A stretch of DNA of 30,564 nt from UBA5189 sp035631615 (GTDB lineage: Bacteria > Chloroflexota > Limnocylindria > Limnocylindrales > CSP1-4), in assembly GCA_035631615.1 (NCBI GenBank), contig DASQIK010000037.1, forward strand, positions 1 through 30,564, given 5' to 3'. This document shows, piece by piece, positions 15,604-23,270 of the stretch. A model generated the notes under the pieces. It was not told where the DNA came from, searched no databases, and saw only the letters and a program-made list of their open reading frames with translations. The translations under genes and the position numbers were made by a program. How positions within the stretch are numbered: position 1 is the first letter of the stretch; the number at the start of each line of letters is the position of its first letter.

Positions 15604-16892
15604 CCGGCCCATCTCTGCTCCGGTCGACGCCGCCGGGCCAATTGCCCGGCCTGCGCATCGTGATGGACGCCCGGCCGCTCCAGGATCCCCGTCGTGGGCC
15701 CGCCACGGCGCGCTATCTCGAAGGGCTCCTCGGCGCCTTCGACGCGACCCCACTGGCCGGCGAATCGTTCGCGTTCCTGCTCCAGTCGGATCTCGGCGAT
15801 CCGACCGTCGCGTTCGAGCACCTCGATGTCATCGGCCGGCGCCTCCTGCCCCCGACGCGGCTCCTGCGCAGCGGCGCGCTCACGGTCGACCCGTTCCTGC
15901 TGCGCGGCGCCTCGCTCGGCGCCGCGTGGCGAGCCGACCGCAGCGGGGCTGCCGGCGCGGTCTACCACGCGGCCGCCGGAGCGCCCCCGATGCTGTCGCG
16001 GATCCCGATCGTCGTGACGCTCCTCGACCTTGCCCCGTGGGAGCTGCCCGGCGTCTTCCAGCGGAGCCCCGGCTCTCGCTTCGGGCAGCGCTTCCGCGCC
16101 CGGCTGATTCGCGATGCCGCGGCGGTGATCGTCGGCAGCGAGGCCGTCGCGGTGGCGGCGCGACGGCTGCTGCATCTCAGGGCCGCGCGGGTCCGCGTCG
16201 TGCCGCTCGCACCCCAGCCGGCGTTCGTGGCCGCCGGCGGCGCGGCCCTGGACGACCCGCCGGTTGGCGCCCGAGACGGCGCTGCCGAGCGGACTCGGCT
16301 CGGCCTGCCCGACCGCTACTTCGTCTAGTTCGGGCGGTTCGACGCGCGCCACGACGTCGGCGGCCTGCTCCGGGCGCTCGCGGCGCTCGCCGCCCGCCCA
16401 CGGCCGCGCGGCCTGGCCAGCGCAGCGCCCTGGCCGCCGAGCGTCCTCATCGCCGGCGCTTCGCCCGACGATCGCGCCTCGCTCGCGCGCGCAGCGGCGC
16501 GACTGCATGCCGGCGACACGCTCGTGTTCGCGCCCGCGCTCGCGCCGGATCGCCTGGCCGGCCTCGTCCACGGGGCGCGCGCGGTGGTCATGCCGGCCCT
16601 ACGTGATGGAGCCGCACTTGCGGCGCTCGATGCGATCGCGGCGGGCGTGCCGGTGATCGCCACCGCCGTCGGCGCCCTGTCGGAGGCGGTAGGCCAGGCC
16701 GGCATCCTCGTCGAGCCACGCGACCCGGCTCGCCTCGCCGAGGCACTTGGAACGATGTGGGCGGACGACCGCGTTCGCGACCCGCTCGCGGCCGCCGCGA
16801 GGGAACGGAGCGGGGCGGCCGCGAGGCCGTGGGCCGAGGTGGCGCTCGAGACTCGCGCGGTGTACGCGGACGTCGGCGTCGGCGAACGTTGA
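15600..16892 (+). pseudogene. GT4 glycosyltransferase interrupted by in-frame TAG
   Basis: One frame runs from GTG at 15600 (GTGA overlap with the preceding gene) to TGA at 16890-16892, 430 codons, but codon 243 (16326-16328) is TAG. Before it lies the N-terminal Rossmann domain: LRIVMDARPLQDPRRGPATA, a TLLDLAPWELP segment and VGSEAVA. Directly after it the same frame continues FGRFDARHDVGGLLRALAAL, the start of the GT4 C-terminal domain, then VPVIATAVGALSEAVGQAG and ILVEPRDPARLAEAL. RYFVYFGRFD is the usual sequence here, so a tyrosine codon TAC has probably become TAG. The nucleotide-binding E-x7-E of GT4 reads D-x7-D here (DGAALAALD). It is either a fresh pseudogene, a sequencing error, or a protein made by readthrough. 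Confidence 0.8.
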
Positions 16893-16902
16893 GCCCGGCA
16901 GG

Positions 16903-18123
16903 CTAGGGCGCGGGGACCTGCGTCGGCGTGGCGCTCGGGGTGCCGGCCGGGATGGTTCCGTCCGCGATCGCGAACGAGTAATCCAGCGGGATCACCTGGA
17001 CGAAGGTCTGGCCCGCCGTCAGCGTCGCGGGTTTGCCGTCGGGTCCGAACACCAGCGTTGCCGCCGTCACCGACGCCTTCGACCATGTGCCCTTGACCGT
17101 GTGGCCATTGGTCGAGATCCAGGCCTCGCCGTGCCCGATGTCGCTGGCCTCGAGACGGTGGTGCGGGTCGACCGCATAGAGCGGCCCGAAGTGCATGCGC
17201 AGGATGATCACGTTCTTGGGTGCCACCTGGACCTTGTCGGCCGCGTCGATCTGGGGCTTGAACGCGCCACCGCCGGTCTGCTTGATGAACCGCTGGTAGG
17301 TGTTCGTCGCGGCGTCGTACCTGTACCGGATGGTCTCGTATGGGTACACGATCGTGATCGTGCCGCCGTTCGGGCGCGCGCCGGCTGCCCCGTCCGGAGC
17401 GAACGTCCACGCCGGCTGGATCGGGCCGTCCTTGGCACCGATCCTGGCCGCGAGGGCGCGAAGGTGCGTGCCGTCCGAGTAGACGTTGTGCGGTGGAGAG
17501 CGCGTCTTGACGCGCCACAGGTACGTGACCGCGTACCGGAAGTATTCCCCGTTGTAGACCCATTGGCCGTGGCCCTTTCCGGCGAGCGTCGCGAGCGCCT
17601 GGGTCGAGCCACCGGCATGAACGTACAGCGAGTTCCATTCGGCGGCCCACTCGAGGAAGTACTCACGCGCGCTGCGCACGGGTCCCACGCCGGTAGGCAC
17701 GGTGTCCTGGAAGATGAGCATGTAGCGCGGAATGCCGCCTTCGGCCGGGGCCTGCCACACCTGCGCAGCCGCGTTGAACCCGGATTGAGGACGCGCATCG
17801 ACGTGGTCGTCGATCATCACCGCGATCGGGTGCTGCTGGGCTGCGGCCTCGCTCACCGGCAGGCCGGTGAGTGGGGCCTGAACGAGTGCCGGTGTCGGGA
17901 CCGGTGTCGCCGGCACGACGGTCGGCGATGCGAGCGTTGGAGCGCTCGTTGCCGGCACCCCCGATGCATTCGTCGCCGGTGCCCCGGTCGCCGCGACGGC
18001 GCTCGTGGGCGGCGTCGAGCCGCGCCATATCACGATGGCGACGAGCCCGACGATCGCGATCCCGACCAGCGCGATCACACCCCGCCGCCCAGGGCTGCCA
18101 CGCATCATTGCACTGCCTGCCAC
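16903..18123 (-). CDS. Membrane-anchored DUF3048 (YerB-like) protein
   Basis: The product has 406 residues. One hydrophobic segment lies at about 15-33 (an anchor or uncleaved signal, no lipobox cysteine), with an Ala/Thr/Pro linker to about 85. Then come the two DUF3048 halves: LTGLPVSEAAAQQHPIAVMI with DARPQSGFNAAAQVWQAPAE, and a C-terminal half with IILRMHFGP and GTWSKAS. The family includes Bacillus YerB; its role in the envelope is unknown. GTG at 18123 is chosen for the GGAGG at 18128-18132; ATG at 18108 or 18105 is possible. It converges on the broken GT4 gene with a 10-base gap and diverges from the repeat protein at 18220. Confidence 0.85.
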   Translation of the reverse strand: MAGSAMMRGSPGRRGVIALVGIAIVGLVAIVIWRGSTPPTSAVAATGAPATNASGVPATSAPTLASPTVVPATPVPTPALVQAPLTGLPVSEAAAQQHPIAVMIDDHVDARPQSGFNAAAQVWQAPAEGGIPRYMLIFQDTVPTGVGPVRSAREYFLEWAAEWNSLYVHAGGSTQALATLAGKGHGQWVYNGEYFRYAVTYLWRVKTRSPPHNVYSDGTHLRALAARIGAKDGPIQPAWTFAPDGAAGARPNGGTITIVYPYETIRYRYDAATNTYQRFIKQTGGGAFKPQIDAADKVQVAPKNVIILRMHFGPLYAVDPHHRLEASDIGHGEAWISTNGHTVKGTWSKASVTAATLVFGPDGKPATLTAGQTFVQVIPLDYSFAIADGTIPAGTPSATPTQVPAP

Positions 18124-18207
18124 CACACCTCCACGAACCCTCCGCCAAGCCGCCGTCCGCCGAGGATACCCGACGCTCGTGAGATCACCCCCGCGGGTCC
18201 GGCGCGC

Positions 18208-18213
18208 TAGGCT
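18208..18213 (+). promoter_or_regulatory. -10 box TAGGCT, leaderless promoter
   Basis: TAGGCT ends 6 bases before ATG at 18220, placing the transcript start at the start codon. GGAG between them is too close to act as a usual ribosome binding site. Confidence 0.5.
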
Positions 18214-18219
18214 GGAGCC

Positions 18220-18789
18220 ATGGCCGACAGCGCATCCAGCAAGGCACGACGACGGGCCCGTGCCCGAGCCGCCGGACCAGCCTCGCCGGCCCCGGTCGAG
18301 ACCATCGAGGCGCTCGACCCCGTTGAGATCATTGAGCCGGACGCGGCGGCGACCGTCGCCGTCCAGCCGGCCGTCGCCGAGGATGGCGAGTCGATCGAGG
18401 CCGAGCACGTTGAGCTGCGGCTGAGCGCGGTCGGCCGCGTGGAAGCTGGTGACCTGCGGGTCGCCCAGGGCGCCGTCGGGGCGGCCCGAGCGCAGCACCT
18501 GACAGTCGAGCAGGGCGCCGTCGGCGCGGTCCTGGCCGATCGGGCCGAGATGAGCCGCGGCTACGCGCGAACGATCATCGCGCGCCAGGTCCAGCTCGAT
18601 CGTGGCGCAGCGAGGGTCGTGATCGCCGCCGATGTCAACGCTCGGCAGAGCGCCGTGCTGTTCCTGGTCGCTCGCAGGGTTGCCGGCGACGTTCGGGTCC
18701 TGTTTGACTGGCGCGGCGCGCTGGCCTTCGGCGCCGCGACGGGCCTCGTCGTCGCCCTCCTTTCGAGGCTCCGCCGCCGGGCGGGCTGA
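18220..18789 (+). CDS. 15-residue-repeat (beta-solenoid-like) protein with C-terminal membrane helix
   Basis: The product has 189 residues. A basic N-terminus (KARRRARARA) and an acidic middle lead into six consecutive units of exactly 15 residues at 69-158, for example GAVGAARAQHLTVEQ (84-98), GAVGAVLADRAEMSR (99-113) and GAARVVIAADVNARQ (129-143). The pattern is small-Ala-x4-hydrophobic-Ala-x-x-hydrophobic with polar ends. Such regular spacing suggests a beta-solenoid with one turn per repeat. A hydrophobic segment at 166-182 followed by RLRRRAG looks like a tail anchor. I know no named family; similar hypothetical proteins seem to occur in related bacteria. It might be a scaffold at the membrane, like bactofilins, but the repeat length differs. 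Confidence 0.7.
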   Translation: MADSASSKARRRARARAAGPASPAPVETIEALDPVEIIEPDAAATVAVQPAVAEDGESIEAEHVELRLSAVGRVEAGDLRVAQGAVGAARAQHLTVEQGAVGAVLADRAEMSRGYARTIIARQVQLDRGAARVVIAADVNARQSAVLFLVARRVAGDVRVLFDWRGALAFGAATGLVVALLSRLRRRAG

Positions 18790-18793
18790 CCAG

Positions 18794-18817
18794 CCGCTAC
18801 CCCGGCCGCTACCCCGG
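18794..18817. repeat. Tandem 12-base duplication CCGCTACCCCGG
   Basis: Two perfect adjacent copies (18794-18805 and 18806-18817), then a diverged CCGTACCACCGG. The stop codon of the minus-strand ABC ATPase gene lies in the second copy, and a second in-frame stop in the first. It fills the gap between the convergent genes. Confidence 0.8.
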
Positions 18818-19648
18818 CCGTACCACCGGGTCCAGACCTGCGGCGAGCGCAGCCTCGTGGCGACGTGCCGACTCGGCCTCCGTCCGCTCGAGGTGGAGAT
18901 CGACGACCTTGTCCGGTGGTCCTTCGAGGATGACCGTGCCCTTCTCCAGGAGAATCGCGCGATTGCAGTACTCGCGAATCCACTCCATGTCGTGGGTCAC
19001 GAGCACGACGGCCTTCGCCGCCTTGACGAGCTCGATCACCCGCTCCTTCGACTTGGCGCGAAAGTTGGCATCGCCCGTCGCGAGCACCTCGTCGAGCAGG
19101 AGGATGTCCGGGTCGACCGCCGTTGCGATCGAGAAGCCGAGCCGCGCGCGCATCCCGGACGAGTAGGTCTTCAGCGGGGTATCGATGAAGTCGCCGAGGT
19201 CGGCAAACGCGACGATCCCCGGCAGAAGGCGCCGGGCTGTTCCGTCGTCGAGCCCCAGGAACGCAGCCCCCAGGAGGATATTCTCGAGCCCCGACAGCTC
19301 CTCGTCGAAGCCCGCACCGAGGCTCAGCAGGCCGGAGATCCGCCCGCGCACCTCGACTGCACCCTCGGTTGGTCGCATGATCCCGGCAAGCACTTGCAGA
19401 AGCGTGCTCTTGCCGGCGCCGTTGGGCCCGATGACACCCAGGGATTCGCCCTTGACAAGGCGCACGGAAACATGCCGCAGCGCCCAGAACCGCTCGGGCG
19501 GCCGGCGGCTCAGCGTGCGCGCCAGGGCCTCGCGGATCGTTCGCTTCCGGTTGAAGCGCAGGTTGTACTGGACGCCGAGATCCTCTGTCGCGATGGCCAG
19601 GGACTCGTCGCCCAACGCTCTGGGGTACGGGGCCGCACGGACCTTCAA
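18809..19648 (-). CDS. Polysaccharide/teichoic acid export ABC transporter, ATP-binding subunit (Wzt/TagH type)
   Basis: The product has 279 residues and energises export of an undecaprenyl-linked glycopolymer together with the permease encoded just upstream. Walker A is GPNGAGKST (74-82), the signature is YSSGM (162-166), Walker B is DILLLDEV with the switch histidine H219 in VTHD. The GRISGLLSLGAGFDEELSG and MRARLGFSIAT segments are specific for the Wzt/TagH/RfbE group. There is no C-terminal carbohydrate-binding domain, so polymer length is not read by this subunit as in some Wzt proteins. The start is TTG directly after the permease stop (TAG-TTG), with GAAGGTG 6 bases upstream. Confidence 0.92.
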   Translation of the reverse strand: MKVRAAPYPRALGDESLAIATEDLGVQYNLRFNRKRTIREALARTLSRRPPERFWALRHVSVRLVKGESLGVIGPNGAGKSTLLQVLAGIMRPTEGAVEVRGRISGLLSLGAGFDEELSGLENILLGAAFLGLDDGTARRLLPGIVAFADLGDFIDTPLKTYSSGMRARLGFSIATAVDPDILLLDEVLATGDANFRAKSKERVIELVKAAKAVVLVTHDMEWIREYCNRAILLEKGTVILEGPPDKVVDLHLERTEAESARRHEAALAAGLDPVVRPG

Positions 19649-20533
19649 CTAGAGCACCTTCGCGAAGTCAGGCTCGACACGCTTGAAGAAGATCGCGGCG
19701 AGGCCGATGAGGACGACGCTCACCAGGAACAGGGCGACGAGCGATACGACGTCCGGCGGCACCGGCAATCCCCCGTCCGACGTGCCGTAGATGACCGATC
19801 GGTAGGCCTCGAACAGGATCGAGAACGGATTGAGGCGGAACACGACCTTCAGGTATGCCCTGTCCTGCACGAACTTCAGGTTCTCGAACGTCGCCAGGCT
19901 GTACAGGCTGGGCGAGAGGAACCACCACAGCCGAAGGACGTGACCGGCGACGTTACCGAGGTCCCGGAAGAACACGTTCAGGGCCGACAGGAGGATCGCC
20001 GTCGCGATCGAGAACGCGTACTGGACGACGGCGATGACGGGAACCCACAGGAGCATCGGCGTGATGCGATCGGGGTACAGGAACATGACTCCGATCAACG
20101 GAATCAGCCCCCACGCGAAGCCCACGACCCCGGCGGTCGCCGTCGCTATCGGCAGGACGAGCTTCGGAAACGCGATCTGGCGGATCAGCTGGCCCTGTCG
20201 GACGACCGACGTGGTCGAATCGGCGACGACGGACGAGTACCACTTCCACGGCAGGATCGCGGCGAAGATGAACAGCGGGTAGTCCTTCGCCTGCGATCGG
20301 GCGATGATCGAGACGAACACCAGGTAAACGGCCATCTGGAGCAGCGGGTCGAGGATCCACCACACGTTCCCGAGCACGGTGTCGGACCCGCGCTTCTTCA
20401 TGTCGGCCTGCACGAGGTACCGGATCAGGCGGCGCCGGGACGCTACCTCACGGATGGCCTCGGAGAGCAGCGTCAACGCCGGGGCGGTGCTCGAGATGTG
20501 GCGGACGACCGCCCTCGAGCGTGCGGGGAACAT
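19649..20533 (-). CDS. Polysaccharide/teichoic acid export ABC transporter, permease (Wzm/TagG type)
   Basis: The product has 294 residues of the ABC-2 family. A basic amphipathic N-terminus (RRRLIRYLVQADMKKRGSDT) precedes about six membrane helices. VLGNVWWILDPLLQMAVYLV, FIFAAILPWKWYSS, LNVFFRDLGNVAGHVLRLWW and LNPFSILFEAYRSVIYG are characteristic of Wzm/TagG. It forms the membrane channel that flips the completed lipid-linked polymer. ATG at 20533 follows a TACCCT box by 8 bases, so the transcript may be nearly leaderless. The ATPase gene follows without gap. The gene diverges from the nucleotide-sugar dehydrogenase gene across 117 bases. Confidence 0.92.
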   Translation of the reverse strand: MFPARSRAVVRHISSTAPALTLLSEAIREVASRRRLIRYLVQADMKKRGSDTVLGNVWWILDPLLQMAVYLVFVSIIARSQAKDYPLFIFAAILPWKWYSSVVADSTTSVVRQGQLIRQIAFPKLVLPIATATAGVVGFAWGLIPLIGVMFLYPDRITPMLLWVPVIAVVQYAFSIATAILLSALNVFFRDLGNVAGHVLRLWWFLSPSLYSLATFENLKFVQDRAYLKVVFRLNPFSILFEAYRSVIYGTSDGGLPVPPDVVSLVALFLVSVVLIGLAAIFFKRVEPDFAKVL

Positions 20534-20541
20534 GACGCGGA

Positions 20542-20547
20542 AGGGTA
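20542..20547 (-). promoter_or_regulatory. -10 box TACCCT of the exporter operon
   Basis: Read on the minus strand, TACCCT ends 8 bases before ATG at 20533. The gap contains no ribosome binding site. Confidence 0.42.
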
Positions 20548-20599
20548 GCAGGGCGTTCGTGGCGCCGACCCGATCGCAGCGGCGTCACCCGACGGCCGC

Positions 20600-20605
20600 T
20601 ACCCT
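20600..20605 (+). promoter_or_regulatory. -10 box TACCCT of the dehydrogenase gene
   Basis: The same hexamer as the divergent exporter promoter. It lies 45 bases before the TTG start at 20651, giving a leader with a ribosome binding site. Confidence 0.42.
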
Positions 20606-20639
20606 ACGGGCGATCGGTCTCGGACGAGCCGTCATGCCC

Positions 20640-20644
20640 GGGAG
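20640..20644 (+). promoter_or_regulatory. Ribosome binding site deciding the TTG start at 20651
   Basis: GGGAG lies 6 bases before TTG at 20651. The nearby ATG at 20634 is out of frame with the gene, so TTG is the only sensible start. Confidence 0.65.
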
Positions 20645-20650
20645 CGCGCC

Positions 20651-22012
20651 TTGCAGCTGTTCGTCATCGGTGCCGGTTACGTCGGGCTGACCACCGCGAT
20701 CGGTTTCGCCGAGCTCGGGCACGTCGTCTCGGTTCACGACATCGATCAGGAGCGCCTGGCGATGCTGTCGGAGGGACGGTCGCCGATATTCGAGCTCGGC
20801 GTCGACGCCGCCCTGCGGCGCGGGCTGGCGGACGGGCTGCTCCGGTTCACCTCGGCCGAGCTGCCCTCCGCGGAAACGGACATCGCCATCGTGTGCGTAC
20901 CGACGCCATTCGACGAGGCCGGGCTTCTGAGCACCACGATCGTCGAGGCTGTCGTCGCCCGGCTGCTCGCGGCGATGGGTCCCAGCAGGACGATCGTGGT
21001 TCGATCCACGATGCCCCTCCACGGCCCGGAGCGGCTCGAGGCGTTGGCAGGCGATCGAGGCGACAGGCCATCGATCGTGGTGAACCCGGAATTCCTGCGG
21101 GAGGGTCGAGCGCTCGCCGACTTCGCCGCTCCATCGCGGGTCGTCGTCGGCGCCCTGGCCTCGCGCGACCGCAGGGCCGCCCAGCAATTCGGCGACCTCT
21201 ACGCGCCCCTCGGGGCGCAGCTCATCGTGACCGATGCGCGCTCGGCCGCGCTGGTGAAGCTCGCGTCCAACGTGTTCCTCGGCGCCAAGGTGGCGTTTGC
21301 CGACGAGCTGGCGAGGTTGTGCGATGCGACCGGCGCCGATGTCACGGTCGTCGCCGACGGCGTCGGTCTTGATCCGCGGATCGGGCGGGCATTCCTCGAT
21401 GCGGGCCCGGGCTTCGGCGGCTCGTGCCTGCCCGAGCAGGCGATGTCGATCGCGGCGGAGACGTCTCGTCGGGGCATGTCTGCGCCCTTCCTGTCGTCCA
21501 TCGCGACCTCGAACGCGACCCACCAGGAAGCGCTCGTGAGCCAGGTGGGCGAGCTGCTGCCCGCCGGCCTCGACGGGGCACGGGTCGGGCTCCTCGGGCT
21601 GGCATTCAAGGCAAACACCGACGACGTCCGCCGTTCGCCGGCGCTCGCGCTCGCTGCCGGGCTCCGGCAGCGCGGTGCGACCGTCGTCGGCTTCGACCCG
21701 GTCGCGGCCGCGGCGGCGCGTGCCGCGGATCCCGCGCTGCTGACGGCGGCGAGCGCGATCCAGGCCGCAGCCGGGGCGGATGGACTCGTCGTCGCGACCG
21801 AATGGCCCGAGTTCGGCAGCCTCGACTGGTCGAGGCTGGCAGCCACGATGCGTGGCGACCTTGTCTACGACGTGCGCCGGATCGTCGACGCGGCAGCTGT
21901 CCGAGCGGCAGGTCTCCGCTACGTCGCGCTCGGGCGGGCGTCCAGCTCCGCGGACGGCGACGTGCCCGATCCGCCCGGAGCGCCGGCAACGGCCTCGATC
22001 GCCGCCGCCTAG
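20651..22012 (+). CDS. UDP-glucose 6-dehydrogenase family nucleotide-sugar dehydrogenase
   Basis: The product has 453 residues and would oxidise a nucleotide sugar twice with NAD+ to the uronate. Order: NAD-binding FVIGAGYVGLTTA (4-16), CVPTP (82-86), PEFLREG (146-152), the central-helix LVKLASNVFLGAK (201-213) with conserved Lys203 and Asn207, the cysteine loop GPGFGGSC with catalytic C259, and LGLAFKANTDDVRRSP (315-330). The usual CFPKD/CLPKD after the cysteine reads CLPEQ, so the conserved Lys and Asp are replaced; the substrate may not be UDP-glucose. The last 30 residues are a disordered Ala/Pro tail. It is divergent from the exporter and convergent with the polymer operon, so it probably feeds a uronic acid into the same polymer. 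Confidence 0.87.
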   Translation: MQLFVIGAGYVGLTTAIGFAELGHVVSVHDIDQERLAMLSEGRSPIFELGVDAALRRGLADGLLRFTSAELPSAETDIAIVCVPTPFDEAGLLSTTIVEAVVARLLAAMGPSRTIVVRSTMPLHGPERLEALAGDRGDRPSIVVNPEFLREGRALADFAAPSRVVVGALASRDRRAAQQFGDLYAPLGAQLIVTDARSAALVKLASNVFLGAKVAFADELARLCDATGADVTVVADGVGLDPRIGRAFLDAGPGFGGSCLPEQAMSIAAETSRRGMSAPFLSSIATSNATHQEALVSQVGELLPAGLDGARVGLLGLAFKANTDDVRRSPALALAAGLRQRGATVVGFDPVAAAAARAADPALLTAASAIQAAAGADGLVVATEWPEFGSLDWSRLAATMRGDLVYDVRRIVDAAAVRAAGLRYVALGRASSSADGDVPDPPGAPATASIAAA

Positions 22013-22028
22013 CCGCGATCCCGCCCGC

Positions 22029-23270
22029 TCAGCGTCGCGGCGCCCTGCGAAGGCGCGCCCGGGCCAGGGCGCCGGCCAGCTCGGCGCCCCACCCGATCGT
22101 GAGGATGGCGCTCAGGACGGCGTGCCGGACGGCACCCATGGTCGGGCTCGCTGACCGCAGGCCGACGGCCCCCATCCAGCCGGGCGCATTCCTGACCGAG
22201 TCGGGGGCGAGCCGCCGAGCCGCTGCGAACAGCGACCAATACGCAATTCGGGCGTCGAGGGGCAGCCGCCACCAGAACCGGAGCGGCGGCAGGAGGATGT
22301 CGGCCGACAGCGCATCCGACGCCGACAACAGCTGCGCGGGCACAGCCCCGATGAATCGTTCGATCGCGGCCAGGAGCGCGGCCGTCCCGGCGTCGCGCCG
22401 GACGAGCGCGCGAAGCACCAGGCCGCCGAGGTCTGACCGGAGGAGGCGCTCGACGTAGCGGGCCGCCACCGCGACCCGGTCGGCCGGATCGGCCAACACG
22501 CGGTCGATCTCGCCGCGCACGTCCATCAGGGCGATGCCCGCCATCTCGACGACCTCGACCCCCAAGTCGGCGGATGACCTGGTGCGGGTGGTGATCGTCG
22601 AGGCGCCGCCTCGCGGGGGACGGTTCCACTCGTACACCGTGTCCGCGATGACCTCGATCCGGTCGCCGGCCCGCAGCAGCGCACGAATCGTCCACGGCTG
22701 GTCACCGAGGACACGCCCGTGGAACTCGAGCCCGCCGAAGCACGATCGATGCACCAGCTTCCCGTGCGGCGAGACGTAGTACAGGAGGCCCGGATTCCTG
22801 GCGAGCGACTTGCGGCCGGGGAGCCGGATGTCCGGGACGTCGTACGCGCGTCCGAGCCAGGTGCGACGGCCTGTCGACCAGACCTGCTGGCCGACGACGG
22901 CCAGGGCGTGGTGTTCGATCGCCGCAGCCTGCAGCGCCGCGAGCCCGCCTGGCCGGAGGCGGTCGTCCGCGTCGACGAGCGTGAGCCAGTCACCGCGGAC
23001 GAGCTCGAGGCCCCGATTCCGGGCGGCCGAGACGCCCACGTTCGCGTCGAGCGGCAGGAGGACGACCCTCGGATCGCGCTCGGCGATCGCGCGGACGATG
23101 GCGACGGTCTCGTCCGTCGAGCCGTCATCGACCACGATGCACTCGAGATCGACGTCGCTGCCACCGAGGACGGACTCGAGCGCCCGGCCGACGGTCGCCG
23201 CCGCATTCCAGCAGGGGATCAGGACCGAAACCGCGGGCCCGGCCCGCGACGCAGCGACCGGGCTCGTCAC
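22029..23270 (-). CDS. Family 2 glycosyltransferase with long C-terminal domain
   Basis: The product has 413 residues. The N-terminal GT-A domain has VSVLIPCWNAAATVGRALES (14-33), VVDDGSTDET (46-55), NVGVSAARNRGL (77-88) and the metal-binding DADD (100-103). The catalytic end lies near GDQPWTIRALLRAG. The C-terminal 170 or so residues are helical and Ala/Leu/Arg-rich, without clear membrane helices, and resemble the accessory part of capsule or teichoic acid glycosyltransferases. It is the last gene of the three-gene minus-strand operon; GTG at 23270 overlaps the preceding stop as GTGA. It probably adds the sugar or first polyol unit to the polymer; donor and acceptor cannot be read from the sequence. 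Confidence 0.88.
   Translation of the reverse strand: MTSPVAASRAGPAVSVLIPCWNAAATVGRALESVLGGSDVDLECIVVDDGSTDETVAIVRAIAERDPRVVLLPLDANVGVSAARNRGLELVRGDWLTLVDADDRLRPGGLAALQAAAIEHHALAVVGQQVWSTGRRTWLGRAYDVPDIRLPGRKSLARNPGLLYYVSPHGKLVHRSCFGGLEFHGRVLGDQPWTIRALLRAGDRIEVIADTVYEWNRPPRGGASTITTRTRSSADLGVEVVEMAGIALMDVRGEIDRVLADPADRVAVAARYVERLLRSDLGGLVLRALVRRDAGTAALLAAIERFIGAVPAQLLSASDALSADILLPPLRFWWRLPLDARIAYWSLFAAARRLAPDSVRNAPGWMGAVGLRSASPTMGAVRHAVLSAILTIGWGAELAGALARARLRRAPRR

Noticed and set aside
16326..16328. Pyrrolysine or another UAG recoding in the GT4 gene
   Set aside because: TAG ends many other genes in the window, and I see no structured element behind it. A mutated Tyr codon or a sequencing error is simpler.
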